From an uncultured Chitinophaga sp. (GTDB taxonomy: Bacteria; Bacteroidota; Bacteroidia; Chitinophagales; Chitinophagaceae), in contig NZ_CAMLHC010000016.1 in NCBI RefSeq assembly GCF_946479755.1, forward strand, positions 62,001 through 126,000: 64,000 nt of DNA. The letters run 5' to 3'. Made by a program: the position numbers and the translations under genes. A model generated the notes under the pieces. That model saw only the letters and a program-made list of their open reading frames with translations, made no database searches and was not told the DNA's origin. This document shows, piece by piece, positions 27,569 to 36,386 of this stretch. Within the stretch, counting starts at the first letter, position 1, and each line of letters opens with the position of its first letter.

Positions 27569-28726
27569 TTACTCTGCCCAGCTCATCACATATCCTTCGT
27601 CTTCGATACCCAGTGCGGCTTCGGTGATTTGCAACGGGTGGAAGGTATCCACCATCACTGCCAGCTCTTTGGTTTCTTTGGCGCCGATGCTTTTTTCCAC
27701 CGCTCCGGGGTGCGGGCCATGCGGGATACCGGCCGGATGCAGGGTGATCATGCCACGGGTGACATGCTTGCGGCTCATGAAGTCGCCATCCACATAGTAC
27801 AGCACCTCATCACTGTCGATATTGCTGTGGTTATAAGGCGCCGGGATGGCCAGCGGGTGATAGTCGAATAAGCGCGGACAGAAGGAGCATACCACAAAAT
27901 TGTTGCCCTCAAAGGTCTGGTGCACCGGCGGTGGCTGGTGTACGCGGCCGGTGATAGGCTCAAAGTCGTGAATAGAGAAAGCGAAAGGATATTCGCAGCC
28001 ATCCCACCCGATCACATCAAACGGATGATGTTTATAATGCAGTGGGTATATCACCCCTTTCTTCTTGGCGTTGATCACAAAATCCCCTTCCTGGTCGATG
28101 GTCTCCAGGTTTTTAGGCTGGCGGATATCGCGTTCACAATAAGGGGAATGCTCCAGGAGTTGCCCGTATTTGCTCAGGTATCTTTTCGGGTAACGGAGAG
28201 GGCTGAACGATTCTACGATAAAGAGGCGGTTGTTTTCCGTTGCAAAAGATATCTGGTAAATGGTACCACGGGGAATCACGAGATAATCGCCGTAACCGAA
28301 TTCCAGTTGCCCGTATTGTGTTCTGAGCACACCGCTGCCTTCATGCACAAAGATCATCTCATCAGCGTCCGCATTTTTGTAGAAGTAGGTCTCCATGCTT
28401 TTACGCGGCGCGGCCAGCACAATGTGCAGGTCACTGTTGACCAGCACGGCTTTGCGGCTCTTCAGAAAATCATCTTCCGGTTGAATATTAAATCCCTGGA
28501 AACTGCGGTGTTTCAGCATTTTTTCTTCCGCCACTTTGGGCGCCACGGAGTACGGTTCATCCACCTTTACGATTTCGGTCGGTGGGTGACAGTGGTACAG
28601 GAGGCTGGAGTGAGAAGAAAACCCTTCCGTGGAAAACAATTGTTCCGAATACAGTCCCCCGTCCGGTTTGCGGAACTGGGTATGCCGTTTATGCGGGATT
28701 TGTCCTAGTTGATGATAATGTGGCAT
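27569..28726 (-). CDS. hmgA: Homogentisate 1,2-dioxygenase
   Basis: This 385-residue cupin-fold enzyme opens the ring of homogentisate to maleylacetoacetate. Iron-site features are visible in YNHSNIDSDEVLYY and HPAGIPHGPHPG near the C-terminus. It is somewhat shorter than the 430-445 residue mammalian and proteobacterial forms, as is common in Bacteroidota. It is the first gene of an hmgA-hpd unit. The maleylacetoacetate isomerase and fumarylacetoacetase genes are not in the window. Confidence 0.95.
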   Translation of the reverse strand: MPHYHQLGQIPHKRHTQFRKPDGGLYSEQLFSTEGFSSHSSLLYHCHPPTEIVKVDEPYSVAPKVAEEKMLKHRSFQGFNIQPEDDFLKSRKAVLVNSDLHIVLAAPRKSMETYFYKNADADEMIFVHEGSGVLRTQYGQLEFGYGDYLVIPRGTIYQISFATENNRLFIVESFSPLRYPKRYLSKYGQLLEHSPYCERDIRQPKNLETIDQEGDFVINAKKKGVIYPLHYKHHPFDVIGWDGCEYPFAFSIHDFEPITGRVHQPPPVHQTFEGNNFVVCSFCPRLFDYHPLAIPAPYNHSNIDSDEVLYYVDGDFMSRKHVTRGMITLHPAGIPHGPHPGAVEKSIGAKETKELAVMVDTFHPLQITEAALGIEDEGYVMSWAE

Positions 28727-29225
28727 AACGCGTATTGATTAAAAGATTGTTTTGGTGTATGTAAGCTGTATTGGTGTATGATCCTGCAAAAAATTGCTGT
28801 ATTGGAAATTATCACGCAGCACAATAAAGGCTGATGCTAAAAGACAAATTGCCGGTAAAACGAAGTGCGCACATGCAGCAACAGCGATAAGAAAAGCTAT
28901 TACAAAGTTACGCGATATAAACAGGAAAAGCAGCCGGAAGGGGCTGTTTCGGAAGGGTTATGCCATCGCCGAATCCATGGCGAGGGTGGCCATGAGAAAG
29001 TAGTAGTTCAGCTGACTGTTGCTTGTATATTTCAGTGAAACGGACAAGTGGCAAATAATTTAGTCAGCTAAAGTTAAGGATATTTTGTTTCCTTCCAAGC
29101 AAATTATTGTTTTAGCAGCAAAATATAGATATCTGAAACCGTATACGGCATTTTAACAGCAGTCGCCCCTACCCTTTCTGTTAACGCTAAAAAAAAGTTA
29201 TCTTAGGTATCATTATATGTACACT
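28727..29225. other. Divergent intergenic gap
   Basis: Nearly 500 bases separate hmgA from the plus-strand gene starting at 29226. I see the direct repeat near hmgA and a CAAAGTTA word at 28903-28910 (TAnnTTTG on the minus strand, with a weak -33 partner). A start-less hydrophobic frame lies on the minus strand at 28742-28957. No gene can be supported. Confidence 0.5.
28752..28780 (-). promoter_or_regulatory. Direct repeat upstream of hmgA, possible regulator site
   Basis: The word TTGGTGTATG occurs twice (28752-28761 and 28771-28780), 19 bases apart, about two helical turns, 26-54 bases ahead of the hmgA start. A related TTGGTGTTTA lies at 27532-27541 before hpd. This spacing is what a dimeric regulator or a doubled site would show. 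No regulator gene is adjacent. Confidence 0.35.
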
Positions 29226-29891
29226 ATGAAATATCTGCTATTATCGATTTTGTTGCCCTTCGCTGCCCAGGCACAGACAGAAGTCTCCACCCCACCGGCG
29301 TTCAGCGTTCCGGCCAATTACAAAAAGGTAGCCGAGGCTACCGGCGATCTCGACAAAGACGAAAAGGACGAGGTAGTATTGATTTACGACTCCGGACCTG
29401 ACAAGAAAGATTACTTTGAAAGGATCCTGTACATCTGCCGCAACACTGACGGGAAGTTAAGTCTCTGGCGTAAAAAAGTGCTGGCTGTGCTACCCGTCCA
29501 TTCCGCGCCGGCGTACACGAAGCTGAGAGACCTGAAGATCAGCCGCAATTGTATTATACTGAAACAGGAAGAATTTCCCGGCGGCAGAAACCTGACCCTG
29601 TCTACCCACATTTTCCGTTTTCAGCAGGACGACTGGTACCTGATCGGCTCGAAAACCACGCTGAACACCAACTGTTATGGTGCGCAAATTTCCGAAGTCA
29701 ACTTTTCTACCGGCGATGTGATCGTTGCGTTCGAACCTGACGGCGGTTGTGACGGGGAGGAAAACCAACAACCAGCCCCAAGCCGCCAGCAATACAAACA
29801 TACCTTTACCAGCCTCCCACTTTTGGATAAGCTGAAACTGGGAGAGAATACGCTGAAGATTCCTGGTTGCAAGGAGAACGTGTATTATTAA
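29226..29891 (+). CDS. Exported protein of unknown function
   Basis: The ATG at 29226 gives 221 residues starting MKYLLLSILLPFAAQAQ, a compact signal peptide; an ATG 9 bases earlier is also possible. The mature part includes ATGDLDKDEKDEVVLIYD, which resembles a single FG-GAP/VCBS-type calcium loop, so it may fold as a small propeller blade set. I recognise no family. It stands alone and is followed by a strong hairpin. Confidence 0.75.
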   Translation: MKYLLLSILLPFAAQAQTEVSTPPAFSVPANYKKVAEATGDLDKDEKDEVVLIYDSGPDKKDYFERILYICRNTDGKLSLWRKKVLAVLPVHSAPAYTKLRDLKISRNCIILKQEEFPGGRNLTLSTHIFRFQQDDWYLIGSKTTLNTNCYGAQISEVNFSTGDVIVAFEPDGGCDGEENQQPAPSRQQYKHTFTSLPLLDKLKLGENTLKIPGCKENVYY

Positions 29892-29904
29892 CCAGGATAT
29901 AAAT

Positions 29905-29924
29905 CCCAGGGCATGAGCCCTGGG
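29905..29924 (+). terminator. Hairpin after the exported protein gene
   Basis: A perfect 8-bp stem CCCAGGGC/GCCCTGGG with an ATGA loop starts 13 bases after the stop. It is not followed by a T-run, so termination may be weak or Rho-assisted. Confidence 0.5.
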
Positions 29925-29990
29925 CAACTATGTTATCCAGGCTGTTTCCCTGCAAATCATTGCGTAAAATCAAAAGTCATTGCATAAATT

Positions 29991-30029
29991 GACCAGTCTC
30001 CCGTGGAACTTAACCAGTCTCCGCGGAAC
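29991..30029. repeat. Two tandem copies of an ACCAGTCTCC-CGNGGAAC word
   Basis: The 19-20 base units at 29991-30009 and 30010-30029 differ by few bases. Just before them, TCATTGCRTAAA also occurs twice (about 29957-29988). Tandem copies of this style resemble the multiple terminal repeats of IS21-family elements, but no transposase gene remains. Confidence 0.4.
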
Positions 30030-30034
30030 ACTTT

Positions 30035-30055
30035 TTGTCATCAATTTGGTGACAA
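30035..30055. promoter_or_regulatory. Palindrome TTGTCATC-aattt-GGTGACAA
   Basis: Two 8-base arms with one G-T pair flank a 5-base centre, about 480 bases upstream of thrA. It could be an operator or a small hairpin. Its position in a long AT-rich intergenic region fits a regulatory site but nothing proves it. Confidence 0.3.
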
Positions 30056-30324
30056 TTCACTCCCTGCATTTTACCGTTTTTTACGCTTTATTTGTCATAA
30101 AATTGTCTTAAAAAACTAATTTATGTGCGAACAACCCACCGATCTACTTCTATTATTATCAAATAAAACCGCAGTAAACTATCTATAATTTTAATAAAAA
30201 CAACTATTATTAGACAATTTCAAAAACAGAAAACAATAATTAAATGATTTAAAAATATCCGTACTACATTTTTATTTACCGGTGGAAATCCAGACTTTTG
30301 TTACACAATCGTCATAAAACAATA

Positions 30325-30435
30325 GTGCAAGCAGTAGCTACATATCATCTCACCTCCTTCGCTTCCTCCTTCCGGGGGAAATGCCCGGGCACTATTATTA
30401 CGACCACCACCATTACAACCCCACTGCGGGGTTAG
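30325..30435 (+). CDS. Candidate threonine leader peptide (attenuator) of the thr operon
   Basis: A 36-codon frame starts at GTG 30325 (TTG 30298 in the same frame is an alternative) and ends at TAG 30433-30435. Codons at 30391-30420 read T-I-I-T-T-T-T-I-T-T: seven Thr and three Ile codons without interruption. This is the pattern of the thrL leader of enteric bacteria, where stalling at Thr and Ile codons controls thrABC. Possible RNA stems follow: AACCCC/GGGGTT (30417-30433), ACCAC/GTGGT (30456-30469) and CCGG/CCGG (30475-30486). The GTGGT can also pair with the Thr-codon run, giving mutually exclusive folds. There is no T-run before thrA, so any control may act on translation. The start codon is the weak point. 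Confidence 0.6.
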   Translation: MQAVATYHLTSFASSFRGKCPGTIITTTTITTPLRG

Positions 30436-30514
30436 TATACACATATCATCCAGCGACCACCGCCGTGGTAACCACCGGGAACCCGGAATATCCATTCGTA
30501 TAAACATTACTACT

Positions 30515-32959
30515 ATGCAAGTACTTAAGTTTGGCGGCACTTCTGTCGGAAGCGCCAAAGCCATAGAACAGGTTTGTCAAATCCTCAAAAAAAATAAACC
30601 AGCCGGCCGTTATGCCATCATTGTATCTGCGCTCGGCGGTACTACGGACAAGCTTATACGTTGCGGTCAACTGGCCGGAGAAGGCCAGGAACAATACAAG
30701 TCCGTACTACAGGAAATAGAAGACAGACACCTGGACACTATCCGCGAATTGTTCCCTATCACTGCGCAAAGCAGCATGATCAGCCAACTGAAGAAAAAAC
30801 TCAACGCCCTCGAAAACCTGTGTGATGGTATCTTCCAGGTAGGAGAACTGAGCGCCCGTTCGCTTGATAAAATCATGAGCTACGGCGAACTGATCTCTTG
30901 TGTCATTGTTGCGGAAAAACTCAAACAACAGGGCTTCTCCGCCACCTGCAAAGACAGCCGCGACCTGATTGTTACCGACAACAACTACGGCCACGCGGCC
31001 GTTAACTTTCAGGCGACCAACCACCTTATTACAGAATATTTCTCCCAGCATCCCGCGGATTACGTGGTACTGCCCGGATTCGTGGCCGCCGCCCCCAACG
31101 GCGATACCACTACCCTGGGCCGTGGTGGCTCGGACTATACCGCAGCCATCATCGCCGCCGCCGTACACGCTGAGTTGCTCGATATATGGACAGACGTCAG
31201 CGGCATGATGACCGCCGATCCCCGCCTGGTATCCCAGGCCATCCCCATCGCCCACATCTCCTATGAAGAAGCGATGGAACTGTCCCACTTCGGCGCCAAA
31301 GTCATCTATCCACCCACCATACAACCGGTCATGGATAAACGAATACCAATCTGGATCAAAAATACCTTTGCCCCGGAAGATTACGGCACCCTCATACAGG
31401 ACAGTGTGGAGCGCACTTTCCCGGTGACCGGCATCTCCGGCATCCAGCATATATCCCTGCTCACCCTCGAAGGAAGCGGCATGGTAGGCATCCCCGGGTT
31501 CTCCAAACGGTTGTTTGAATCACTCTTACAGGAACGCATCAACGTTATCTTCATTACCCAGAGCTCTTCGGAACACTCTATCACTGTCGGTATCCATGAA
31601 GCGGATATGCTGAAAGCCAAAACAGCGGTCGACAGCGAGTTTGCACAGGAGATACAGGAGAAACGCATCGATCCCCTACTGGTAGAGAAAGACCTCTGCA
31701 TCGTGGCCGTCGTGGGCGATAAAATGAAAAACCACCACGGCACCAGCGGTAAACTGTTCGGCACCCTCGGCCGCAACGGCGTCAACGTGAGGGCGATCGC
31801 ACAAGGCTCCACAGAAAAAAATATCTCCGCCGTCATCAATAAAGCCGACCTGAAAAAGGCGCTCAACCTGATACACGAAACATTTTTTGAGGCGCCGCTT
31901 AAACAGGTCAACCTGTTCATCGCCGGCGTAGGCAACGTAGGCGGTAAACTGCTGGAACAGCTGCAGCAACAGCAGGACTACCTGCAGGAAGAACTGGGGC
32001 TGCAGATAAGAGTAGCCGGTCTGGCCAACAGTAAAAACGCCCTGTTCAGTCCCTATGGTATCGGCCTCCATGACTGGAAAAACCAGCTGGCACAAGGCGA
32101 CGCGATGGACTTGCCGGCTTTTGTGGACCAAATCAAATCCTTAAACCTGCGTAACAGCGTATTCGTGGACAATACCGCCAGCAGTGAAGTGGCCGCCGTA
32201 TACCACGAATTCCTGCAACACGGCATTTCCGTGGTGACCTGCAATAAAATTGCCTGTTCCTCGGACTATGCCTACTACAAACAACTGAAAGACCTGGCCC
32301 GTAAATACAACGCCTCTTTCCTTTTTGAAACCAATGTGGGCGCCGGCCTGCCTGTCATCAATACGCTCAATGACCTCGTCAGGAGCGGCGACAGGGTACA
32401 GAGCATCGAGGCCGTACTTTCCGGCAGCCTGAACTTTGTGTTCAATCATTTTGTGAACGGCAATAGTTTCCGCAGCGTCGTCAAAGCCGCGCAGGACGAA
32501 GGCTACACCGAGCCGGACCCGCGTATTGATCTCAGCGGCAAAGACGTGATGCGTAAAATCCTGATACTGGCCCGTGAAAGCGGCGCCGCTATCGAAATGA
32601 ACGACATCACCAACCATTCCTTCCTGCCGGAAGACTGTCTGAATGCGCCATCCGTGGCCGATTTCTACGAAACGCTGGATGAACATGCCGGGCATTTCCA
32701 GCAGTTGTACCACGAGGCCTCCAGCGCCGGCAAAAGACTGAAGTTCGTGGCCCGCTACGCCGATGGCCAGGCATCCGTAGGCCTGCAGTGCATTGCACCC
32801 GACCATCCTTTCTACCAGCTGGAAGGCAAAGACAACATCGTGCTTTACACCACCAACAGGTACCAGGAGCAACCGCTGATCGTAAAAGGAGCCGGCGCCG
32901 GCGCAGACGTGACCGCCTCCGGCATTTTCGCCGACATTATCCGGTCGGCCCGTTTATGA
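30515..32959 (+). CDS. thrA: Bifunctional aspartate kinase / homoserine dehydrogenase
   Basis: This 814-residue fusion catalyses the first and third steps from aspartate to threonine. The N-terminal kinase (to about residue 300) starts MQVLKFGGTSVGS. Two ACT regulatory domains follow (about 310-460). The C-terminal homoserine dehydrogenase begins with the nucleotide-binding motif AGVGNVGGKLLEQL and contains the catalytic-domain stretch GLPVINTLNDLVRSGD. The length matches E. coli ThrA (820). Threonine feedback through the ACT domains is usual for this family. It is the first gene of thrABC and is preceded by a candidate Thr/Ile leader peptide. Confidence 0.97.
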   Translation: MQVLKFGGTSVGSAKAIEQVCQILKKNKPAGRYAIIVSALGGTTDKLIRCGQLAGEGQEQYKSVLQEIEDRHLDTIRELFPITAQSSMISQLKKKLNALENLCDGIFQVGELSARSLDKIMSYGELISCVIVAEKLKQQGFSATCKDSRDLIVTDNNYGHAAVNFQATNHLITEYFSQHPADYVVLPGFVAAAPNGDTTTLGRGGSDYTAAIIAAAVHAELLDIWTDVSGMMTADPRLVSQAIPIAHISYEEAMELSHFGAKVIYPPTIQPVMDKRIPIWIKNTFAPEDYGTLIQDSVERTFPVTGISGIQHISLLTLEGSGMVGIPGFSKRLFESLLQERINVIFITQSSSEHSITVGIHEADMLKAKTAVDSEFAQEIQEKRIDPLLVEKDLCIVAVVGDKMKNHHGTSGKLFGTLGRNGVNVRAIAQGSTEKNISAVINKADLKKALNLIHETFFEAPLKQVNLFIAGVGNVGGKLLEQLQQQQDYLQEELGLQIRVAGLANSKNALFSPYGIGLHDWKNQLAQGDAMDLPAFVDQIKSLNLRNSVFVDNTASSEVAAVYHEFLQHGISVVTCNKIACSSDYAYYKQLKDLARKYNASFLFETNVGAGLPVINTLNDLVRSGDRVQSIEAVLSGSLNFVFNHFVNGNSFRSVVKAAQDEGYTEPDPRIDLSGKDVMRKILILARESGAAIEMNDITNHSFLPEDCLNAPSVADFYETLDEHAGHFQQLYHEASSAGKRLKFVARYADGQASVGLQCIAPDHPFYQLEGKDNIVLYTTNRYQEQPLIVKGAGAGADVTASGIFADIIRSARL

Positions 32960-33036
32960 CCATCCTGTTAAATCCTCGTAATCCCGTTGCAGCTGCAACA
33001 CCGAATGATTAAATTAAAGAACACAACCCTTCCTGT

Positions 33037-33963
33037 ATGGAAAGTATAAAAGTATTCGCACCCGGCACTGTCGCCAATGTAGCCTGTGGCTTTGACGTTA
33101 TCGGCCTCGCCATGGACGCGCCCGGCGATGAAATGGTGGTACGCCGTACCAGCCAGCCCGGCATCCGTATTAAAGCCATCCACGGCGCCGACCTGCCCAC
33201 CGACCCCGCTAAAAACGTGGCCGGCGTGGCCGTTCAGGCACTGTTGCAGAAATACGACCAGCCCGATACCGGCATCGAAATAGAGATCTTCAAACATATC
33301 CATCCCGGCAGCGGCATCGGCTCCAGCGCCGCCAGCAGCGCCGGCGCCGTGGTAGCGGTCAACCACCTGCTGGGCGAACCCTTCACCAAAAAACAACTGG
33401 TACGTTTCGCTATGGAAGGAGAAAGACTGGCCTGCGGCTCCGCACATGCCGACAACGTGGCGCCCGCCATCCTCGGCGGTTTCACGCTGGTACGCAGCTA
33501 CCGCCCGCTGGACATCACCACGCTGCATACGCCGGCAGAACTGTGGGTGACCGTTATCCATCCACAGATAGAAGTTAAAACTTCCGATGCCCGCGAAATC
33601 CTGAAACAGAAAGTGCTGATGACCGACGCCATCCGCCAGTGGGGTAATGTAGGCGCCATGGTGGCAGCGCTCTACCAGGAGGACTACGAGCTGATCAGCC
33701 GCTCACTGGAAGATGTGATCGTGGAACCGATACGTTCCATTCTCATCCCGGCTTTCCAGGAGCTGAAACTCAAATGCAAAGAAGCCGGCGCCCTCGGCGG
33801 CGGTATCTCCGGTTCCGGCCCCTCTGTATTCATGCTCAGCAAAGGCGAAGCAAACGCCCGTAAAGTCGCTGAAACCATGAACAACGTATATGCACCACTG
33901 GGAGTGGATTACAAAATATACGTGTCCCGTGTCAACACCGCCGGCGTTAAAATCATTGACTAA
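33037..33963 (+). CDS. thrB: Homoserine kinase
   Basis: This 308-residue GHMP-family kinase phosphorylates homoserine. The ATP-binding motif PGSGIGSSAASSAGAV is at residues 90-105, and GALGGGISGSGPSVF is near residue 255. It lies 77 bases after thrA and 17 bases before thrC. Length and order match the classical thr operon. Confidence 0.97.
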   Translation: MESIKVFAPGTVANVACGFDVIGLAMDAPGDEMVVRRTSQPGIRIKAIHGADLPTDPAKNVAGVAVQALLQKYDQPDTGIEIEIFKHIHPGSGIGSSAASSAGAVVAVNHLLGEPFTKKQLVRFAMEGERLACGSAHADNVAPAILGGFTLVRSYRPLDITTLHTPAELWVTVIHPQIEVKTSDAREILKQKVLMTDAIRQWGNVGAMVAALYQEDYELISRSLEDVIVEPIRSILIPAFQELKLKCKEAGALGGGISGSGPSVFMLSKGEANARKVAETMNNVYAPLGVDYKIYVSRVNTAGVKIID

Positions 33964-33980
33964 TTTACCAATCCATCTGC

Positions 33981-35276
33981 ATGCAGTACTACAGTTTACA
34001 AGATCCACAGCATAAAACATCTTTTGAAACCGCCGTCATACAAGGTATAGCGCCGGACAGGGGATTATACTTCCCGGAGCAGATCCCTTCGCTGGACCCT
34101 GATTTTATCACGCACCTGCACAACTACTCAGACCAGGAGATCGGCTACGAGGTGATCCGTCCTTTTATCGGCGATGAGATCCCTGAAGCCGCCCTGAAAC
34201 AGATTGTCAACGACACCCTGCATTTTCCTTTTCCGATACAGAAAGTCACCGGCCATACCTATGCGCTGGAGCTTTTCCACGGTCCCACCCTTGCCTTTAA
34301 AGACGTGGGCGCCCGTTTCATGGCCGGATGCCTTGGTTATTTCCGTCGCAACAGCGACCGGCCGGTAACAGTGCTGGTAGCCACTTCCGGCGATACCGGC
34401 GGCGCTGTGGCCAGCGGCTTTTATAACGTCCCCGGCGTGGATGTAGTGATCCTCTACCCTTCCCAAAAGGTGAGCACCTTACAGGAAAAACAGTTGACCA
34501 CCCTCGGCGGTAATATCCGCGCGCTGGAGGTACAGGGCACCTTTGACGACTGTCAGCGTATGGTGAAAAGCGCTTTCCTCGACGCCGAGATACAATCCCG
34601 CCGGCAGCTCACTTCCGCCAACTCCATCAATGTGGCCCGCTGGCTGCCACAAATGTTTTATTATTTCCTCGCCTACAAACAGATGAAGGCCGCTCATCCG
34701 CGGCTGGCGTTTGCTGTGCCCAGCGGCAATTTCGGCAATATCTGCGCCGGTATGATGGCCGCGGCCATCGGTTTGCCCGTAGCGCATTTTGTAGCCGCCA
34801 CAAATGTCAACGATACCGTTCCCCGCTTCATGCAAAACGGCAAATATGAACCGGGTAAAGCAGTGCCTACCCTGTCCAACGCCATGGATGTGGCCGACCC
34901 CAGCAACTTCGTACGGGTGTTACAGTTATTCGGCAACAGCCTGCCGGCACTGAAAGAGAAATTTACCGCTTACGCCTATACGGACAAGGATACCGCGCGC
35001 ACGATGGAACAGGTATGGAAAGAACATCATTATATGCTGGACCCACACGGAGCAGTAGGCTATCTCGGCCTGCAGCAGTTTCTCGCCGGCGCGCCCGATC
35101 TGACAGGCGTGTTCCTGGAAACCGCGCACCCGGTGAAGTTCGAAGACACTGCGCCCAAGGCTGTGCGCGATGCCATTCACACACCGCCCCGTGTGATGTC
35201 GCTCTACGGTAAAGAAAAAGACGCCACACTCCTGCCGGCAGATTACGACGCGTTCAAAAACTGGTTAATGCGATAA
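33981..35276 (+). CDS. thrC: Threonine synthase
   Basis: This 431-residue PLP enzyme converts O-phosphohomoserine to threonine. Lys107 in LAFKDVGARFM is the expected PLP lysine, and GDTGGAVASGFYNVPGVDVV binds the phosphate. Length matches the E. coli type (428). It is the last biosynthetic gene of the thr operon; a TPR lipoprotein gene starts 23 bases later. Confidence 0.97.
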   Translation: MQYYSLQDPQHKTSFETAVIQGIAPDRGLYFPEQIPSLDPDFITHLHNYSDQEIGYEVIRPFIGDEIPEAALKQIVNDTLHFPFPIQKVTGHTYALELFHGPTLAFKDVGARFMAGCLGYFRRNSDRPVTVLVATSGDTGGAVASGFYNVPGVDVVILYPSQKVSTLQEKQLTTLGGNIRALEVQGTFDDCQRMVKSAFLDAEIQSRRQLTSANSINVARWLPQMFYYFLAYKQMKAAHPRLAFAVPSGNFGNICAGMMAAAIGLPVAHFVAATNVNDTVPRFMQNGKYEPGKAVPTLSNAMDVADPSNFVRVLQLFGNSLPALKEKFTAYAYTDKDTARTMEQVWKEHHYMLDPHGAVGYLGLQQFLAGAPDLTGVFLETAHPVKFEDTAPKAVRDAIHTPPRVMSLYGKEKDATLLPADYDAFKNWLMR

Positions 35277-35299
35277 GGATTGCTTAGTTTTGGCGGCGT

Positions 35300-36307
35300 A
35301 TGAAATATTTACCTATCCTGGTGGCCATGGCTGGTGTCGTGGCCTGCAACAATGACCATAAAAAGCCCGACCAGCAGCACGGTGCTGACGCCGCGCTGTA
35401 CAGCGATATTATCCGGCCGGTAACCGATTCTATTCAGCGTTATCCGGACCAGGACGCGCTGTACTACCGCAGAGCGTTGTTGTTGTTCAATACCAATCCC
35501 CGCCTCGCACAGCAGGATTTTGAAAAGGCTGCCAGCCTGAAGCCGGCTAACCCCGACTATTGGGCCGGCGCCGGCGAAGCCGCGCTGGTAGACAGCCGCT
35601 ACAACGAAGCTGAACTTTACTTCAGTAAAGCACTGGCTAACGCTCCCACCTATACGTATCTGCAGTACAAGCTGGCCACCGCCATGCTGGAGAATAAACA
35701 CACCGCGCAGGCAGACAGCCTGGCCAATGTGCTGGCCGGCACCGCCGACGGGCGCGATAAAGCTTTTTACCTGAAGGCGCGCATGGCGGAAGACCGCCTC
35801 GATACCACCGCCGCCATCGAACACCTGAAAGCAGCCATCGAGGCTGCCGGTCCACAGGCGGAATATGAAGCCGTGATGGAACTGGCCGACCTTCTGCGTG
35901 CCCGCAAAACGCCGGAAGCCGTCCGGTATTATACAGCTGCATGGCATCAGGACTCTCTCAACGCCGCGCCGCTCTACGATGCGGGACAGGTACAGGAAGA
36001 ACTGGGCGATACCAACGCCGCTATGAACACCTACCGGAAGTGTATTGTGGCCGATCCGGGGTTTGAGCCCGCGTATATGGCACTGGGTAATATCCATAGC
36101 AGCCGGAAGCAGTGGAAGGAAGCGTACAACTTCTACAACCTGGCTGCCAAAGCCGCTCCCACCGATGCGCTGGCCTATTTCCAGCGCGCCAGGGCACAGG
36201 AACAGCTGGGCAACAAAAAGGAGGCGATCGACGACTATGCCAAAGCCGCCTCCTTCAGGAAAGACTATAAAGAAGCAAAGGAAGCCATACAACGGTTGAG
36301 CCGCTAA
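35300..36307 (+). CDS. TPR-repeat lipoprotein
   Basis: This 335-residue protein begins with a lipoprotein signal (MKYLPILVAMAGVVAC, lipidation at Cys16). About seven tetratricopeptide units follow, such as YWAGAGEAALVDSRYNEAELYFSKAL and AYFQRARAQEQLGNKKEAIDDYAKA. It likely sits in the periplasm or outer membrane and binds partner proteins. It is only 23 bases after thrC and may be co-transcribed, though no metabolic link to threonine is evident. Confidence 0.88.
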   Translation: MKYLPILVAMAGVVACNNDHKKPDQQHGADAALYSDIIRPVTDSIQRYPDQDALYYRRALLLFNTNPRLAQQDFEKAASLKPANPDYWAGAGEAALVDSRYNEAELYFSKALANAPTYTYLQYKLATAMLENKHTAQADSLANVLAGTADGRDKAFYLKARMAEDRLDTTAAIEHLKAAIEAAGPQAEYEAVMELADLLRARKTPEAVRYYTAAWHQDSLNAAPLYDAGQVQEELGDTNAAMNTYRKCIVADPGFEPAYMALGNIHSSRKQWKEAYNFYNLAAKAAPTDALAYFQRARAQEQLGNKKEAIDDYAKAASFRKDYKEAKEAIQRLSR

Positions 36308-36386
36308 AGCGCCGCCCGTGTTTATGTCACCCGCATTGCTTACATTTAATACATAAAACTGATTACTATTGGAAAACGCTCCTGTA

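Noticed and set aside
28742..28957. Hydrophobic open frame on the minus strand upstream of hmgA
   Set aside because: It has 72 codons with two membrane-like stretches but no ATG, GTG or TTG start before the hydrophobic part, and no family match. It could be a gene remnant but cannot be supported.
28794..29003. A basic 69-codon plus-strand frame in the hmgA upstream gap
   Set aside because: It is Lys/Arg/Ala-rich with no motif and no promoter or partner gene. Chance frame in intergenic DNA.
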